From: an uncultured Alphaproteobacteria bacterium
GTDB lineage: Bacteria > Pseudomonadota > Alphaproteobacteria > Thalassobaculales > Thalassobaculaceae
Assembly: GCA_937776645.1 (NCBI GenBank)
Contig: CALMRI010000001.1
Span: 1-64,000, forward strand
Reading direction: 5' to 3'
DNA length: 64,000 bases
Shown here: in pieces, positions 29,337 through 37,353 of the stretch
Layout of the letters: each line of letters opens with the position of its first letter
Position numbering within the stretch: position 1 is the stretch's first letter
Translations under genes and position numbers: made by a program
Notes under the pieces: generated by a model
The model's input: the letters and a program-made list of their open reading frames with translations, nothing else
Database searches by the model: none
Told to the model about the DNA's origin: nothing

Positions 29337-30644
29337 TCAATGCGCGACGCCAGCGGCGCCGTGCTCGTCGATAAGATAGCCGCCGGAAAACCGATCCAGC
29401 GTGAAAGGCGCGGCGATCTTGTTGGGCGCGTCTCGGGCGATCAGATCGGCGAAGACATGGCCGGACCCAGGCGTCGCCTTGAAGCCGCCGGTACCCCAGC
29501 CGCAATTGAAATAGAGATTGCTCACTGGTGTTTTGGAGATCACCGGCGATGCGTCGGGGCAAGTATCGACGATCCCGCCCCAGGAGCGGAGCATCTGCAG
29601 CCGCGAGAACACCGGGAACAGTTCCACCGCTGCCGCCAGCATGCCTTCGGGCACGGTCAGGCTGCCGCGCTGGGTATAGCCGTTATAGGCATCGGCGCCG
29701 GCCCCCAGCACGATTTCGCCCTTGTCTGACTGGCTGACGTACATGTGGACGGCGTTGGACATGATCACCACATCGAGGATCGGTTTGATCGGTTCCGAGA
29801 CCAGCGCCTGCAGCGGCCGGCTGGTGATCGGTAGTCGGAAACCGGCCATGTCGGCCACCACCCCGGCGTGGCCGGCAACGACGCAGGCGACCTTGCCGGC
29901 GCGGACCGTGCCTTTTTCGGTCTCCACGCCCTTGACTACGCCATCCTGGATGAGAAACCCGGTGACCGCGCAGTTCTGTATAATGTCGACGCCCATGTCA
30001 TCGGCCGCCCTTGCATAACCCCAGGCGACGGCGTCGTGTCTGGCCGTCCCGCCTCGGCGCTGGATGAAACCGCCCATCACCGGATAGCGCAGACGTGGGT
30101 CGGTATCAATGATCGGCACGGTCTGCTTGATCTGAGCTGGGTTCAACACATCGGAATCGATCCCGTTCAGCCGAATAGCCTCGACCCGGCGGGTCATTTC
30201 GCGCAGCTCATGTTCGGAATGCGCCAGGGTCAGGACCCCGCGTTGGCTGAACATGGTGTTGAAGTTCAACTCCTGGCTCAACCCCTCCCAAAGCTTCATC
30301 GAATGCTCATAGATCGCCGCGCTCTCGTCCCAAAGATAGTTCGAGCGGATGATCGTGGTGTTGCGCCCGGTATTACCGCCGCCAAGCCAGCCCTTGTCGA
30401 TCACCGCGATGTTGCGGATGCCGTGGCGCGAGGCCAAATAATATGCCGTCGCCAGCCCATGCCCGCCGGCGCCGACGATCACCACGTCATAGGCCGGCTT
30501 CAGCTCCGGAGCGCGCCATGCTCGCTGCCAATTCTCATGGTGGCTCAGCGCATTGCGGGCAAGGCTCAGGATAGAATACCGCTGCTTGCCGCCGCGCAAT
30601 CCTCGCATGCCGCTGTTGCCGCCACTGTTTACCGGCGTGTTCAT
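29337..30644 (-). CDS. soxB: Sarcosine oxidase beta subunit
   Basis: The beta subunit holds the FAD where sarcosine is oxidised, and covalent FMN at the subunit interface. I set the start at 30644 ([15 protein letters not shown]), with the GGGAATGG region upstream; the longer frame to 30764 adds unrelated residues. The Rossmann motif [19 protein letters not shown] is at 53-71. His203 in [17 protein letters not shown] lies where the FMN-linking His is expected by family comparison. The C-terminus has [16 protein letters not shown]. The mature 435-residue size is normal. First gene of the operon, divergent from the ABC transporter. Confidence 0.94.
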   Translation of the reverse strand: MNTPVNSGGNSGMRGLRGGKQRYSILSLARNALSHHENWQRAWRAPELKPAYDVVIVGAGGHGLATAYYLASRHGIRNIAVIDKGWLGGGNTGRNTTIIRSNYLWDESAAIYEHSMKLWEGLSQELNFNTMFSQRGVLTLAHSEHELREMTRRVEAIRLNGIDSDVLNPAQIKQTVPIIDTDPRLRYPVMGGFIQRRGGTARHDAVAWGYARAADDMGVDIIQNCAVTGFLIQDGVVKGVETEKGTVRAGKVACVVAGHAGVVADMAGFRLPITSRPLQALVSEPIKPILDVVIMSNAVHMYVSQSDKGEIVLGAGADAYNGYTQRGSLTVPEGMLAAAVELFPVFSRLQMLRSWGGIVDTCPDASPVISKTPVSNLYFNCGWGTGGFKATPGSGHVFADLIARDAPNKIAAPFTLDRFSGGYLIDEHGAAGVAH

Positions 30645-31155
30645 GGCCCATTCCCTATTGCTAGACCCTGGTTGTCGGAGCTGTCGGTACATTGTAGCGT
30701 GCCTCGCCGTCGATGCCGAGAACCTATGAGGCTGGCGAGGAACCGGTTGCCCGGCCCGCGACATGCTTTGGCGGGGAGGGGTAATATGGAGGTTTGCGGG
30801 ACCAATCGCTGGTTGCCAGCGCCGGGCGTTATCCGAATATGGGTTTTTAAACCCGTATTTTTATTTGAACCACCAATTTTGTTGGCTAATTCCGGCCAAC
30901 CCCAGGAAGACGGTGCGGGAAGGCCGAATAGTCGGGTAAAGCTCAAAATATTGCGAGGTCACCATTCTTCACACGGAAACGCTGCACGTAATACTACTTC
31001 ATTACACCCGTGCAATTTCGTTGACCGGATTGGACGTTCGGGCTTAAGTGATGTGTATGTTTGGGGGTGGCGAAATTTGGCTTCATTTTCCACTTCATAG
31101 GGAACTGTCCGGAAGGGCGCATCGTAATAAACAAGCCAGAGGACGGGAGTTTTTC
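30645..31155. other. Divergent intergenic region between soxB and the ABC transporter
   Basis: 511 bases without a supported gene between two diverging operons, so it should hold both promoters. The strongest structure is an inverted repeat, arms 30836-30846 and 30849-30859 (AATATGGGTTT / AAACCCGTATT, one G-T wobble), followed by T-rich sequence; it could be an operator or a hairpin. An AT-rich stretch lies at 30840-30895. A long frame runs through from the soxB antisense strand, but I regard it as a shadow. I cannot place promoters with confidence. Confidence 0.5.
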
Positions 31156-32751
31156 ATGCGTAAGACAATGATGGTGCTTGGCATGGCAGCGGCGGTCGCC
31201 GTGAGTTCCGCCAGTGTTGCCGAAGCGAAGACCTTTCGCTGGGCGTTTCAGGGTGACGCTCAGTCGCTTGACCCGCATTCCCTGAACGAGACATTCACCC
31301 TCGGCCTGCTTGGCAATGTTTATGAGGGCCTGGTCCGTCGGGGCCCCGATTTGCAGACATCCAGCCGGCACTGGCCACGCAGTTGGGAGAGTCGTGGACC
31401 CGAAATCGCTGGCGGTTTCCATCTGCGTAAGGGCGTCAAGTACCACAACGGCAATGCCTTCACCGCCGATGACGTGGTCTTCACCTACGAGCGCACGATC
31501 GCCGAAGGCTCGGACGTCAAGACCCGGATGGCCACCGTCGCCACGGTCAACAAGGTCGACGACCATACCGTCGACTTCGTCACCACGGCGCCGAACCCGA
31601 TCCTGACGTCGGAATGGGCGACTTGGTACATCATGGACAAGGAATGGTCCGAGGCCAATGGTTCGGCCCGTCCGACCGACGTTACTGCCGGCAAGGAAAA
31701 CCATGCCACGCGTAACGCCAACGGCACCGGCCCGTTCATCGTCGTCAGCCGCGAGACTGACGTTAAGACGGTGATGAAGCCGAACCCGATGTGGTGGGAC
31801 AAGGACGTTAAGCACAACCTGACCGAGGTCATCTTGACCCCGATCGGCTCGGACGCGACCCGCGTGGCAGCTTTGCTGTCCGGCGAGATCGACATGATGT
31901 ATCCGGTGCCGGTGCAGGACATGAAGCGGATCAACGACAACGCCGACACTAGTGTCATGGCGGGTCCGGAACTGCGCACCATCTTCCTGGGCATGGATCA
32001 GTCTCGTGACGAGCTGCTGCATTCCAGCGTCAAGGGTAAGAATCCGTTCAAGGACATCCGGGTGCGCGAAGCCTTCTATCGTGCCATCAACATCGACGCG
32101 ATCAAAAGCAAGGTGATGCGTAACCTCGCTGATCCGTCCGCTCTGATGATCTCACCGAAGCTGTTCGCCAGCCACGCTGCCAAGTTCAAGCGGGTGGAAT
32201 ATGACGTCAAGAAGTCCAAGGAATTGCTGGCTGCTGCCGGTTATCCCGATGGCTTTGAGGTCGGCATGGATTGCCCGAACAATCGCTACGTCAACGACGA
32301 GAAGATCTGCCAGGCCGCCGTCGCCATGCTGGCGCAAGCGTCGGCGATCAAGGTGAACCTGCTGGCTCAGCCGAAGGCCCTGTACTTCAAGAAGGTGCTC
32401 CGGCCTAGTTGGGATACCAGCTTCTATCTGTTGGGCTGGACACCGGGTTCGTTTGACAGCTGGAACGTGATGTACAATATCATCGGTTCGCCGAAAGATA
32501 GTGGTCGCGGCAAGTTTAATTTGACCGGCTACGCCAATCCGAAATTCGATGCCCTGACAGACAAGGTGTTGAGCGAGACAGACGCCGTCAAGCGTGACGA
32601 GATGATCCGTCAAGCCTATCGGATGTCCGTTGACGACATCGCCTATATCCCGCTGCACCAGCAAGGTTTGGCCTGGGGCAAGAAGAAATCGATCAGCCTC
32701 AAGCAGCGAGCCGACAATCAGTTCATGTTGTACCACGTCACGGTGAACTGA
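31156..32751 (+). CDS. ABC transporter peptide/solute-binding protein (family 5)
   Basis: A 531-residue periplasmic protein of the DppA/OppA type. ATG 31156 follows a gggag site and encodes a signal peptide (MRKTMMVLGMAAAVAVSSA to VAEA). Family marks: QGDAQSLDPHSLNETFTLGL, HLRKGVKYHNGNAFTADDVV, MKPNPMWWDKD and VREAFYRAINID. Residues about 68-87 (31357-31417) read oddly as TSSRHWPRSWESRGPEIAGG. In another frame the same bases give IQPALATQLGESWTRNRWR, the expected family text, so a two-base gain and a later one-base gain cancel out. First gene of a five-gene importer. Confidence 0.93.
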   Translation: MRKTMMVLGMAAAVAVSSASVAEAKTFRWAFQGDAQSLDPHSLNETFTLGLLGNVYEGLVRRGPDLQTSSRHWPRSWESRGPEIAGGFHLRKGVKYHNGNAFTADDVVFTYERTIAEGSDVKTRMATVATVNKVDDHTVDFVTTAPNPILTSEWATWYIMDKEWSEANGSARPTDVTAGKENHATRNANGTGPFIVVSRETDVKTVMKPNPMWWDKDVKHNLTEVILTPIGSDATRVAALLSGEIDMMYPVPVQDMKRINDNADTSVMAGPELRTIFLGMDQSRDELLHSSVKGKNPFKDIRVREAFYRAINIDAIKSKVMRNLADPSALMISPKLFASHAAKFKRVEYDVKKSKELLAAAGYPDGFEVGMDCPNNRYVNDEKICQAAVAMLAQASAIKVNLLAQPKALYFKKVLRPSWDTSFYLLGWTPGSFDSWNVMYNIIGSPKDSGRGKFNLTGYANPKFDALTDKVLSETDAVKRDEMIRQAYRMSVDDIAYIPLHQQGLAWGKKKSISLKQRADNQFMLYHVTVN

Positions 32752-32776
32752 TCTCGGTAACCGCCTGAACGCAATG

Positions 32777-32810
32777 CCGGCCGCCGATCTCTCGGTGGCC
32801 GGTTTGTGTT
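32777..32810 (+). terminator. Hairpin between binding protein and permease genes
   Basis: Arms at 32777-32787 (CCGGCCGCCGA) and 32792-32802 (TCGGTGGCCGG) pair over 11 bases with one G-U, loop TCTC, followed by tttgtgtt. Such a structure after the first gene often lowers expression of the downstream transporter genes relative to the binding protein, or protects the upstream mRNA. The T-run is imperfect. Confidence 0.55.
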
Positions 32811-32855
32811 ATGCTCGATACACTTGCTTTCCAATAAAGCACCCGGGGGGCCTGC

Positions 32856-33845
32856 ATGCTCGCCTTCATCGTCCGCCGCTTGATCCAGTCCGTGGTGGTC
32901 ATGTTCTTTGTGGCGATGTTGGCTTTCGCCATGTTCCGCTTCGTCGGCGACCCGGTGCACCAGATGGTCGGGATCGAGACATCGCTTGAGGAACGTGAAG
33001 CGCTGCGGGTAAAGCTTGGCCTGCGAGACCCAATTTATGTCCAGTTCGCTCGGTTTGTCGGCAATGCCGCGACCGGCGAGTTTGGCATCTCCTATCAGCA
33101 TCAGCGACTGGTCTCGGACATGATCCGCGAGCGGATGCCCGCGACCCTGGAACTCAGCATCATCTCGGCCTTGTTCTCGCTTTTCGTCGGGGTGCCGATG
33201 GGGGTTTATACCGGGCTGCATCGCCATGGTTGGCTCAGCAAGGTATTCATGACGGCGTCATTGATCGGGATTTCCTTGCCGACATTCTTGATCGGTATTT
33301 TATTGATTTTCGTGTTCGCGGTCCTGCTCGGCTGGCTGCCGTCCTTTGGGCGAGGCGAGGTCGTCGAACTTGGTTTTTGGCGCACCGGCCTGCTGACCGT
33401 GTCCGGTCTGAAGGCGTTGATCATGCCGGCGTTCACGCTGGGGCTCTTCCAGCTGACACTGATTATGCGTCTGGTGCGCGCCGAGATGTTGGAGGTGTTG
33501 AGGACCGACTACATTAAGTTCGCGCGCGCCCGGGGCCTGACCAACCGGGCAGTGAATTTCGGTCACGCGCTGAAGAACACACTGGTCCCGGTGATTACCA
33601 TTACCGGCCTGCAGCTCGGCTCGATCATCGCTTTTGCCATCATCACCGAGACGGTGTTCCAATGGCCGGGCATGGGACTGATGTTCCTACAAGCGATCCA
33701 GAACGTCGATATCCCGATCATGGCGGCCTATCTGATCATGATCGCCTTTTTCTTCGTGGCAATTAATCTGATTGTCGACATGCTATATTACGTGGTCGAT
33801 CCTCGGCTTCGTGTCGATGTCGCCAAGGCGCACGGCCATGGTTGA
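32856..33845 (+). CDS. ABC transporter permease, DppB type
   Basis: A 329-residue inner-membrane protein with six hydrophobic segments. It starts MLAFIVRRLIQSVVVMFFVAM, with a long periplasmic loop at about 30-100 holding LGLRDPIYVQFARFVGNAATG. The cytoplasmic coupling loop (EAA motif) is TDYIKFARARGLTNRAVNFGHALKN split across about 213-237. Typical of family 5 permeases. It overlaps the next permease gene by eight bases. Confidence 0.93.
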   Translation: MLAFIVRRLIQSVVVMFFVAMLAFAMFRFVGDPVHQMVGIETSLEEREALRVKLGLRDPIYVQFARFVGNAATGEFGISYQHQRLVSDMIRERMPATLELSIISALFSLFVGVPMGVYTGLHRHGWLSKVFMTASLIGISLPTFLIGILLIFVFAVLLGWLPSFGRGEVVELGFWRTGLLTVSGLKALIMPAFTLGLFQLTLIMRLVRAEMLEVLRTDYIKFARARGLTNRAVNFGHALKNTLVPVITITGLQLGSIIAFAIITETVFQWPGMGLMFLQAIQNVDIPIMAAYLIMIAFFFVAINLIVDMLYYVVDPRLRVDVAKAHGHG

Positions 33846-34836
33846 AGTTCCGGCCACGCAATCACGCGGTCCCTCGGCCAGCGAGCCCGGCCTACATTCC
33901 GCTCCAGATCCCGGCGCCAGGGCAACGGGCCTCTGGTCCAGGTTACGCGATAGCGATGTTCTGTACAGTTTTTCGCGTTCGCCGATCACCATCACCGCAG
34001 CCATCGTCACCGCCCTGTTTATCCTTTGCGCAATTTTTGCGCCCGTGGTGGCGCCGCACAATCCGTTCGACATGGCGACTATTGATCTTATGGATTCTAG
34101 TATGCCGCCGGCATGGATGGAAGGCGGCGATTCCCGATTTCTACTCGGCACCGATGATCAGGGGCGCGGCATCCTCTCGACGATCATCTTCGGCTCGCGG
34201 ATCTCGTTACTTATTGGTTTCGCTAGCGTGGTATTGGCGACGGTGCTGGGGGTTGGGCTTGGGCTGCTATCGGGCTTCGTCGGCGGTGTGGTCGACGCCT
34301 TCATCATGCGGGTCGCCGAGATCCAGCTGAGTTTTCCGGTGATCCTGACGGCGCTGCTGATCGATGGGGTGCTCCGTGGCGTCTTACAGGTCGAGAAGTC
34401 GGGAGAGCTGGCTTATTGGATCCTGATCCTGTCGATTGGCATCTCCAATTGGGTGCAGTTTGCGCGCACCGTGCGTGGCTCGACGATGGTTGAACGGAGC
34501 AAGGAATATGTTCAAGCAGCCCAGGTGATCGGTATCCGTTCGTCGATGATCGTCCTGCGTCACATCCTGCCGAATGTGATGGGGCCGGTACTGGTGATCG
34601 CGACGATTCAGTTGGCGGTGGCGGTTCTTTCGGAGGCGACATTGTCGTTCCTGGGCGTTGGCATGCCGCCGACCGAACCGTCGCTGGGCACCTTGATCCA
34701 GATTGGCAACGACTATTTGTTCTCCGGCGAGTGGTGGATGGTGATCTTCCCCGGCTCGGCGCTTGCGATCCTGGTGCTGGCAGTGAATCTTCTGGGCGAT
34801 TGGCTGCGCGATGCCCTTAACCCGAGATTGAGATGA
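33838..34836 (+). CDS. ABC transporter permease, DppC type
   Basis: The second permease, 332 residues with the start at 33838 (MVEVPATQSRG), overlapping the dppB-type stop. The first 50 residues are a hydrophilic leader. Features: FLLGTDDQGRGILSTIIFGSR, the family marker after the first periplasmic loop, and the EAA loop SKEYVQAAQVIGIRSSMI with HILPNVMGPVLV. LSFLGVGMPPTEPSLG near the end is diagnostic. It partners the upstream permease. Confidence 0.93.
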   Translation: MVEVPATQSRGPSASEPGLHSAPDPGARATGLWSRLRDSDVLYSFSRSPITITAAIVTALFILCAIFAPVVAPHNPFDMATIDLMDSSMPPAWMEGGDSRFLLGTDDQGRGILSTIIFGSRISLLIGFASVVLATVLGVGLGLLSGFVGGVVDAFIMRVAEIQLSFPVILTALLIDGVLRGVLQVEKSGELAYWILILSIGISNWVQFARTVRGSTMVERSKEYVQAAQVIGIRSSMIVLRHILPNVMGPVLVIATIQLAVAVLSEATLSFLGVGMPPTEPSLGTLIQIGNDYLFSGEWWMVIFPGSALAILVLAVNLLGDWLRDALNPRLR

Positions 34837-34846
34837 GAGTCTCAGC

Positions 34847-35827
34847 GTGGTAAATCCGCTCCTCGAGGTGAAAAATCTGCGGGTCGAGTTTCCGACCCGG
34901 CGCGGCGTGCTGACGGCCGTCGATGACGTTTCGCTGCATATCAATCCCGGCGAGGTGCTGGGCGTAGTCGGCGAGTCGGGGGCTGGAAAGTCGATGACCG
35001 GCGCCGCCATCATAGGTCTGCTGGAGCCGCCGGGCCAGATCGCCGCCGGGGAAATTTTGCTGGAGGGGCGACGGATCGATAACCTGCCTTACGAGCAGAT
35101 GCGGCGCATTCGAGGGCGCGAGATCGGGGCGATCTTCCAGGATCCACTGACCAGCCTGAACCCGCTTTATTCAGTTGGTCAACAGTTGATCGAGACCATT
35201 CAGACGCATACCGAGATGACCTATGCCCAGGCGCGGAATCGGGCCGTCGAGCTGCTGAGCGAGGTCGGTATCCCGGCGCCGGAACGGCGGATAGACAGTT
35301 ATCCGCATCAATTCTCCGGCGGCATGCGTCAAAGGGTAGTGATCGCGCTGGCGCTTTGCGTCAACCCGAAGCTGATCATCGCCGACGAGCCGACCACCGC
35401 GCTTGATGTGTCTATTCAGGCGCAGATCATTGCGCTGCTGAAAAGGCTCTGCCGGGAGCATGGCACGGCGGTGATGCTGGTGACCCACGACATGGGGGTG
35501 ATTGCTGAGGCCGCCGACCGGGTGGCGGTCATGTATTCCGGCCGCATCGCAGAAATAGGCCCGGTGCGCCAGGTGGTGCAGCAGCCGAAGCACCCCTATA
35601 CCGTGGGCTTGATGGGCTCGATACCGATTATTGATCAGGGTGATGAGCGATTGACCCAGATTGACGGCGCAATGCCGCGGCTGACGGAAATTCCATCGGG
35701 CTGTGCCTTCAATCCACGCTGTACCCAAACCATCGAACGCTGTTTTACCGAGCGTCCCAACTTGGTCCAGGTGGGCCAGAGCAGCGTTTCGTGCTGGCAC
35801 CATGACCGGGAAAAGACGGATGCCTGA
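34847..35827 (+). CDS. ABC transporter ATP-binding protein, DppD type
   Basis: A 326-residue ATPase starting at GTG 34847. Walker A GESGAGKS (42-49), Q-loop FQDPLTSLNPL, signature FSGGMRQRVVIA, Walker B LIIADEPTTALD and the H-loop LVTHDMGV are all intact. The C-terminal oligopeptide-transporter domain has GCAFNPRCTQTIERC, whose cysteines resemble the iron-sulfur or metal motif seen in some DppD/OppD proteins. Overlaps the next gene by eight bases. Confidence 0.93.
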   Translation: MVNPLLEVKNLRVEFPTRRGVLTAVDDVSLHINPGEVLGVVGESGAGKSMTGAAIIGLLEPPGQIAAGEILLEGRRIDNLPYEQMRRIRGREIGAIFQDPLTSLNPLYSVGQQLIETIQTHTEMTYAQARNRAVELLSEVGIPAPERRIDSYPHQFSGGMRQRVVIALALCVNPKLIIADEPTTALDVSIQAQIIALLKRLCREHGTAVMLVTHDMGVIAEAADRVAVMYSGRIAEIGPVRQVVQQPKHPYTVGLMGSIPIIDQGDERLTQIDGAMPRLTEIPSGCAFNPRCTQTIERCFTERPNLVQVGQSSVSCWHHDREKTDA

Positions 35828-36875
35828 GGCGGTGGAAAATAAGCCGGCTGAAAACGTCAAGACAGTGATGCAGGTCAAGGGATTGGCCCGCTATTTCGAC
35901 GTGTCTCCGCCTTTGTTGAACCGCATCCTGGAACGCCTGCCCAAGCAAATTCTCAAAGCTGTCGACGGCATTGATTTCGAGATCACCAAGGGTGAGACCT
36001 TTTCCCTGGTTGGCGAGTCCGGTTGCGGGAAATCCACGGTTGCCCGCCTGATCGTCGGTTTGTACCGCCCAAGCGCCGGGTCGATAGAGTTCGAGGGTCG
36101 CGATATTAGTGGACTCAGCCGGGCTGAAATGGCGCCGATGCGCCGCCGGTTGCAGATGATCTTTCAGGATCCCTATGCATCACTCAATCCGCGCTGGCGG
36201 GTCCGCGATATTGTCGCCGAGCCGCTGCGGGCCTTTGGCTTGGAGACGACATCGTCGGGTATCGAACGGCGGGTCGGCGAATTGCTGTCCTATGTGAAGC
36301 TGGCGGCGGCGGATGGCGAGAAGTACCCGCATGAATTCTCCGGTGGCCAGCGTCAACGTATCTCGATCGCCCGGGCTTTGGCCAGCAAGCCGGATTTTCT
36401 AGTCTGCGACGAGCCGACTTCAGCGTTGGACGTCTCGGTTCAGGCTCAGATCCTCAACCTGATGAAGGATTTGCAGCGTGAGTTCGGACTGACCTATTTG
36501 TTTATCAGTCACAACCTCGCGGTGGTCAGCCATGTCTCGGACCGGGTCGGCGTGATGTATCTGGGACGGTTGGTCGAGGTGGCGCCCGCCAGCACCTTGT
36601 TCCGCGCCCCGCGTCACCCCTATACCCGGATGTTGCTTGATACGATTCCCGATCTTTCGATGAGTGGGCGAGACCGGATGCCGGTCTCAGGCGAGGTGCC
36701 GAACCCGATCACACCACCATCCGGCTGTACGTTTCATCCGCGTTGTCCGTTCGCCAACGACCGCTGCAAGCGAGAGATCCCGCTACCCATTGAGACTCCG
36801 CATGGGTCCAGGGTGACCTGCCATGGCGTCGAGGAAGGCCGGGTGCCGGAGGGGCCCGTGATTCCGAACCGCTGA
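35820..36875 (+). CDS. ABC transporter ATP-binding protein, DppF type
   Basis: A 351-residue ATPase; start at 35820 (MPEAVENKPAENV), overlapping the previous stop. Walker A GESGCGKST (65-73), Q-loop FQDPYASLNPRW, signature FSGGQRQRISIARAL, Walker B FLVCDEPTSALD and the H-loop FISHNLAVV are present. The C-terminus has GCTFHPRCPFANDRC. With the binding protein, two permeases and its partner ATPase it completes a peptide or opine-type importer. The exact substrate is not shown by sequence. Confidence 0.93.
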   Translation: MPEAVENKPAENVKTVMQVKGLARYFDVSPPLLNRILERLPKQILKAVDGIDFEITKGETFSLVGESGCGKSTVARLIVGLYRPSAGSIEFEGRDISGLSRAEMAPMRRRLQMIFQDPYASLNPRWRVRDIVAEPLRAFGLETTSSGIERRVGELLSYVKLAAADGEKYPHEFSGGQRQRISIARALASKPDFLVCDEPTSALDVSVQAQILNLMKDLQREFGLTYLFISHNLAVVSHVSDRVGVMYLGRLVEVAPASTLFRAPRHPYTRMLLDTIPDLSMSGRDRMPVSGEVPNPITPPSGCTFHPRCPFANDRCKREIPLPIETPHGSRVTCHGVEEGRVPEGPVIPNR

Positions 36876-37058
36876 GTGCTCGATTTGCCTGATTGGTCGG
36901 CGCTGTCCCCACCGTGCTTAGCTTTTGGGTGCCCAGGCGTACCGTAGCAGTTAGGTCGTATCGCGATTGAGCGTGGGCAAGTATTATTCACACGAGCCGG
37001 TATAATGTTGGAAACGATTCCAGCTATTCCGGATCAGCTTTAGACGCGGGAATGATCA

Positions 37059-37307
37059 ATGCGCCCTTCAGCATCACCGTTTGACCCCACGGGAACCTTG
37101 GGTATAGGCGCGATTAAGAACGACACCGAACATCAGGCCGCCTTGGAGCGGATCACCGAATTGGTTGATGCCGAGCCGGACTGCCCAGAGGGCAATGAGC
37201 TGGAACTTTTGGTGATGTTGGTTGAGGCCTACGAGACCCGCGCTGAACTATTGACGGCACATTTGTCCAGAGACGCCTTTATCGCGAGCAAATTGATTCA
37301 GCGGTGA
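37059..37307 (+). CDS. Small protein resembling the N-terminus of HigA-type antitoxins
   Basis: An 82-residue acidic protein. Its middle, EHQAALERITELVDAEPDCP and EGNELELLVMLVEAYETR, looks like the N-terminal helices found before the DNA-binding domain in HigA-like antitoxins. The helix-turn-helix part is missing and the C-terminus is different, so it may be a truncated antitoxin or an unrelated small protein. No toxin gene is adjacent. It sits alone between the transporter operon and glnS. Confidence 0.4.
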   Translation: MRPSASPFDPTGTLGIGAIKNDTEHQAALERITELVDAEPDCPEGNELELLVMLVEAYETRAELLTAHLSRDAFIASKLIQR

Positions 37308-37353
37308 AGCCGTTTGGCTTTCGTATTCGCCGTCATCGCGTGGGCTGACGGGC

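Noticed and set aside
29868-31100. A 410-residue plus-strand frame over soxB and the intergenic region
   Set aside because: It is opposite a canonical soxB, has no recognisable motif, and no ribosome site near its start.
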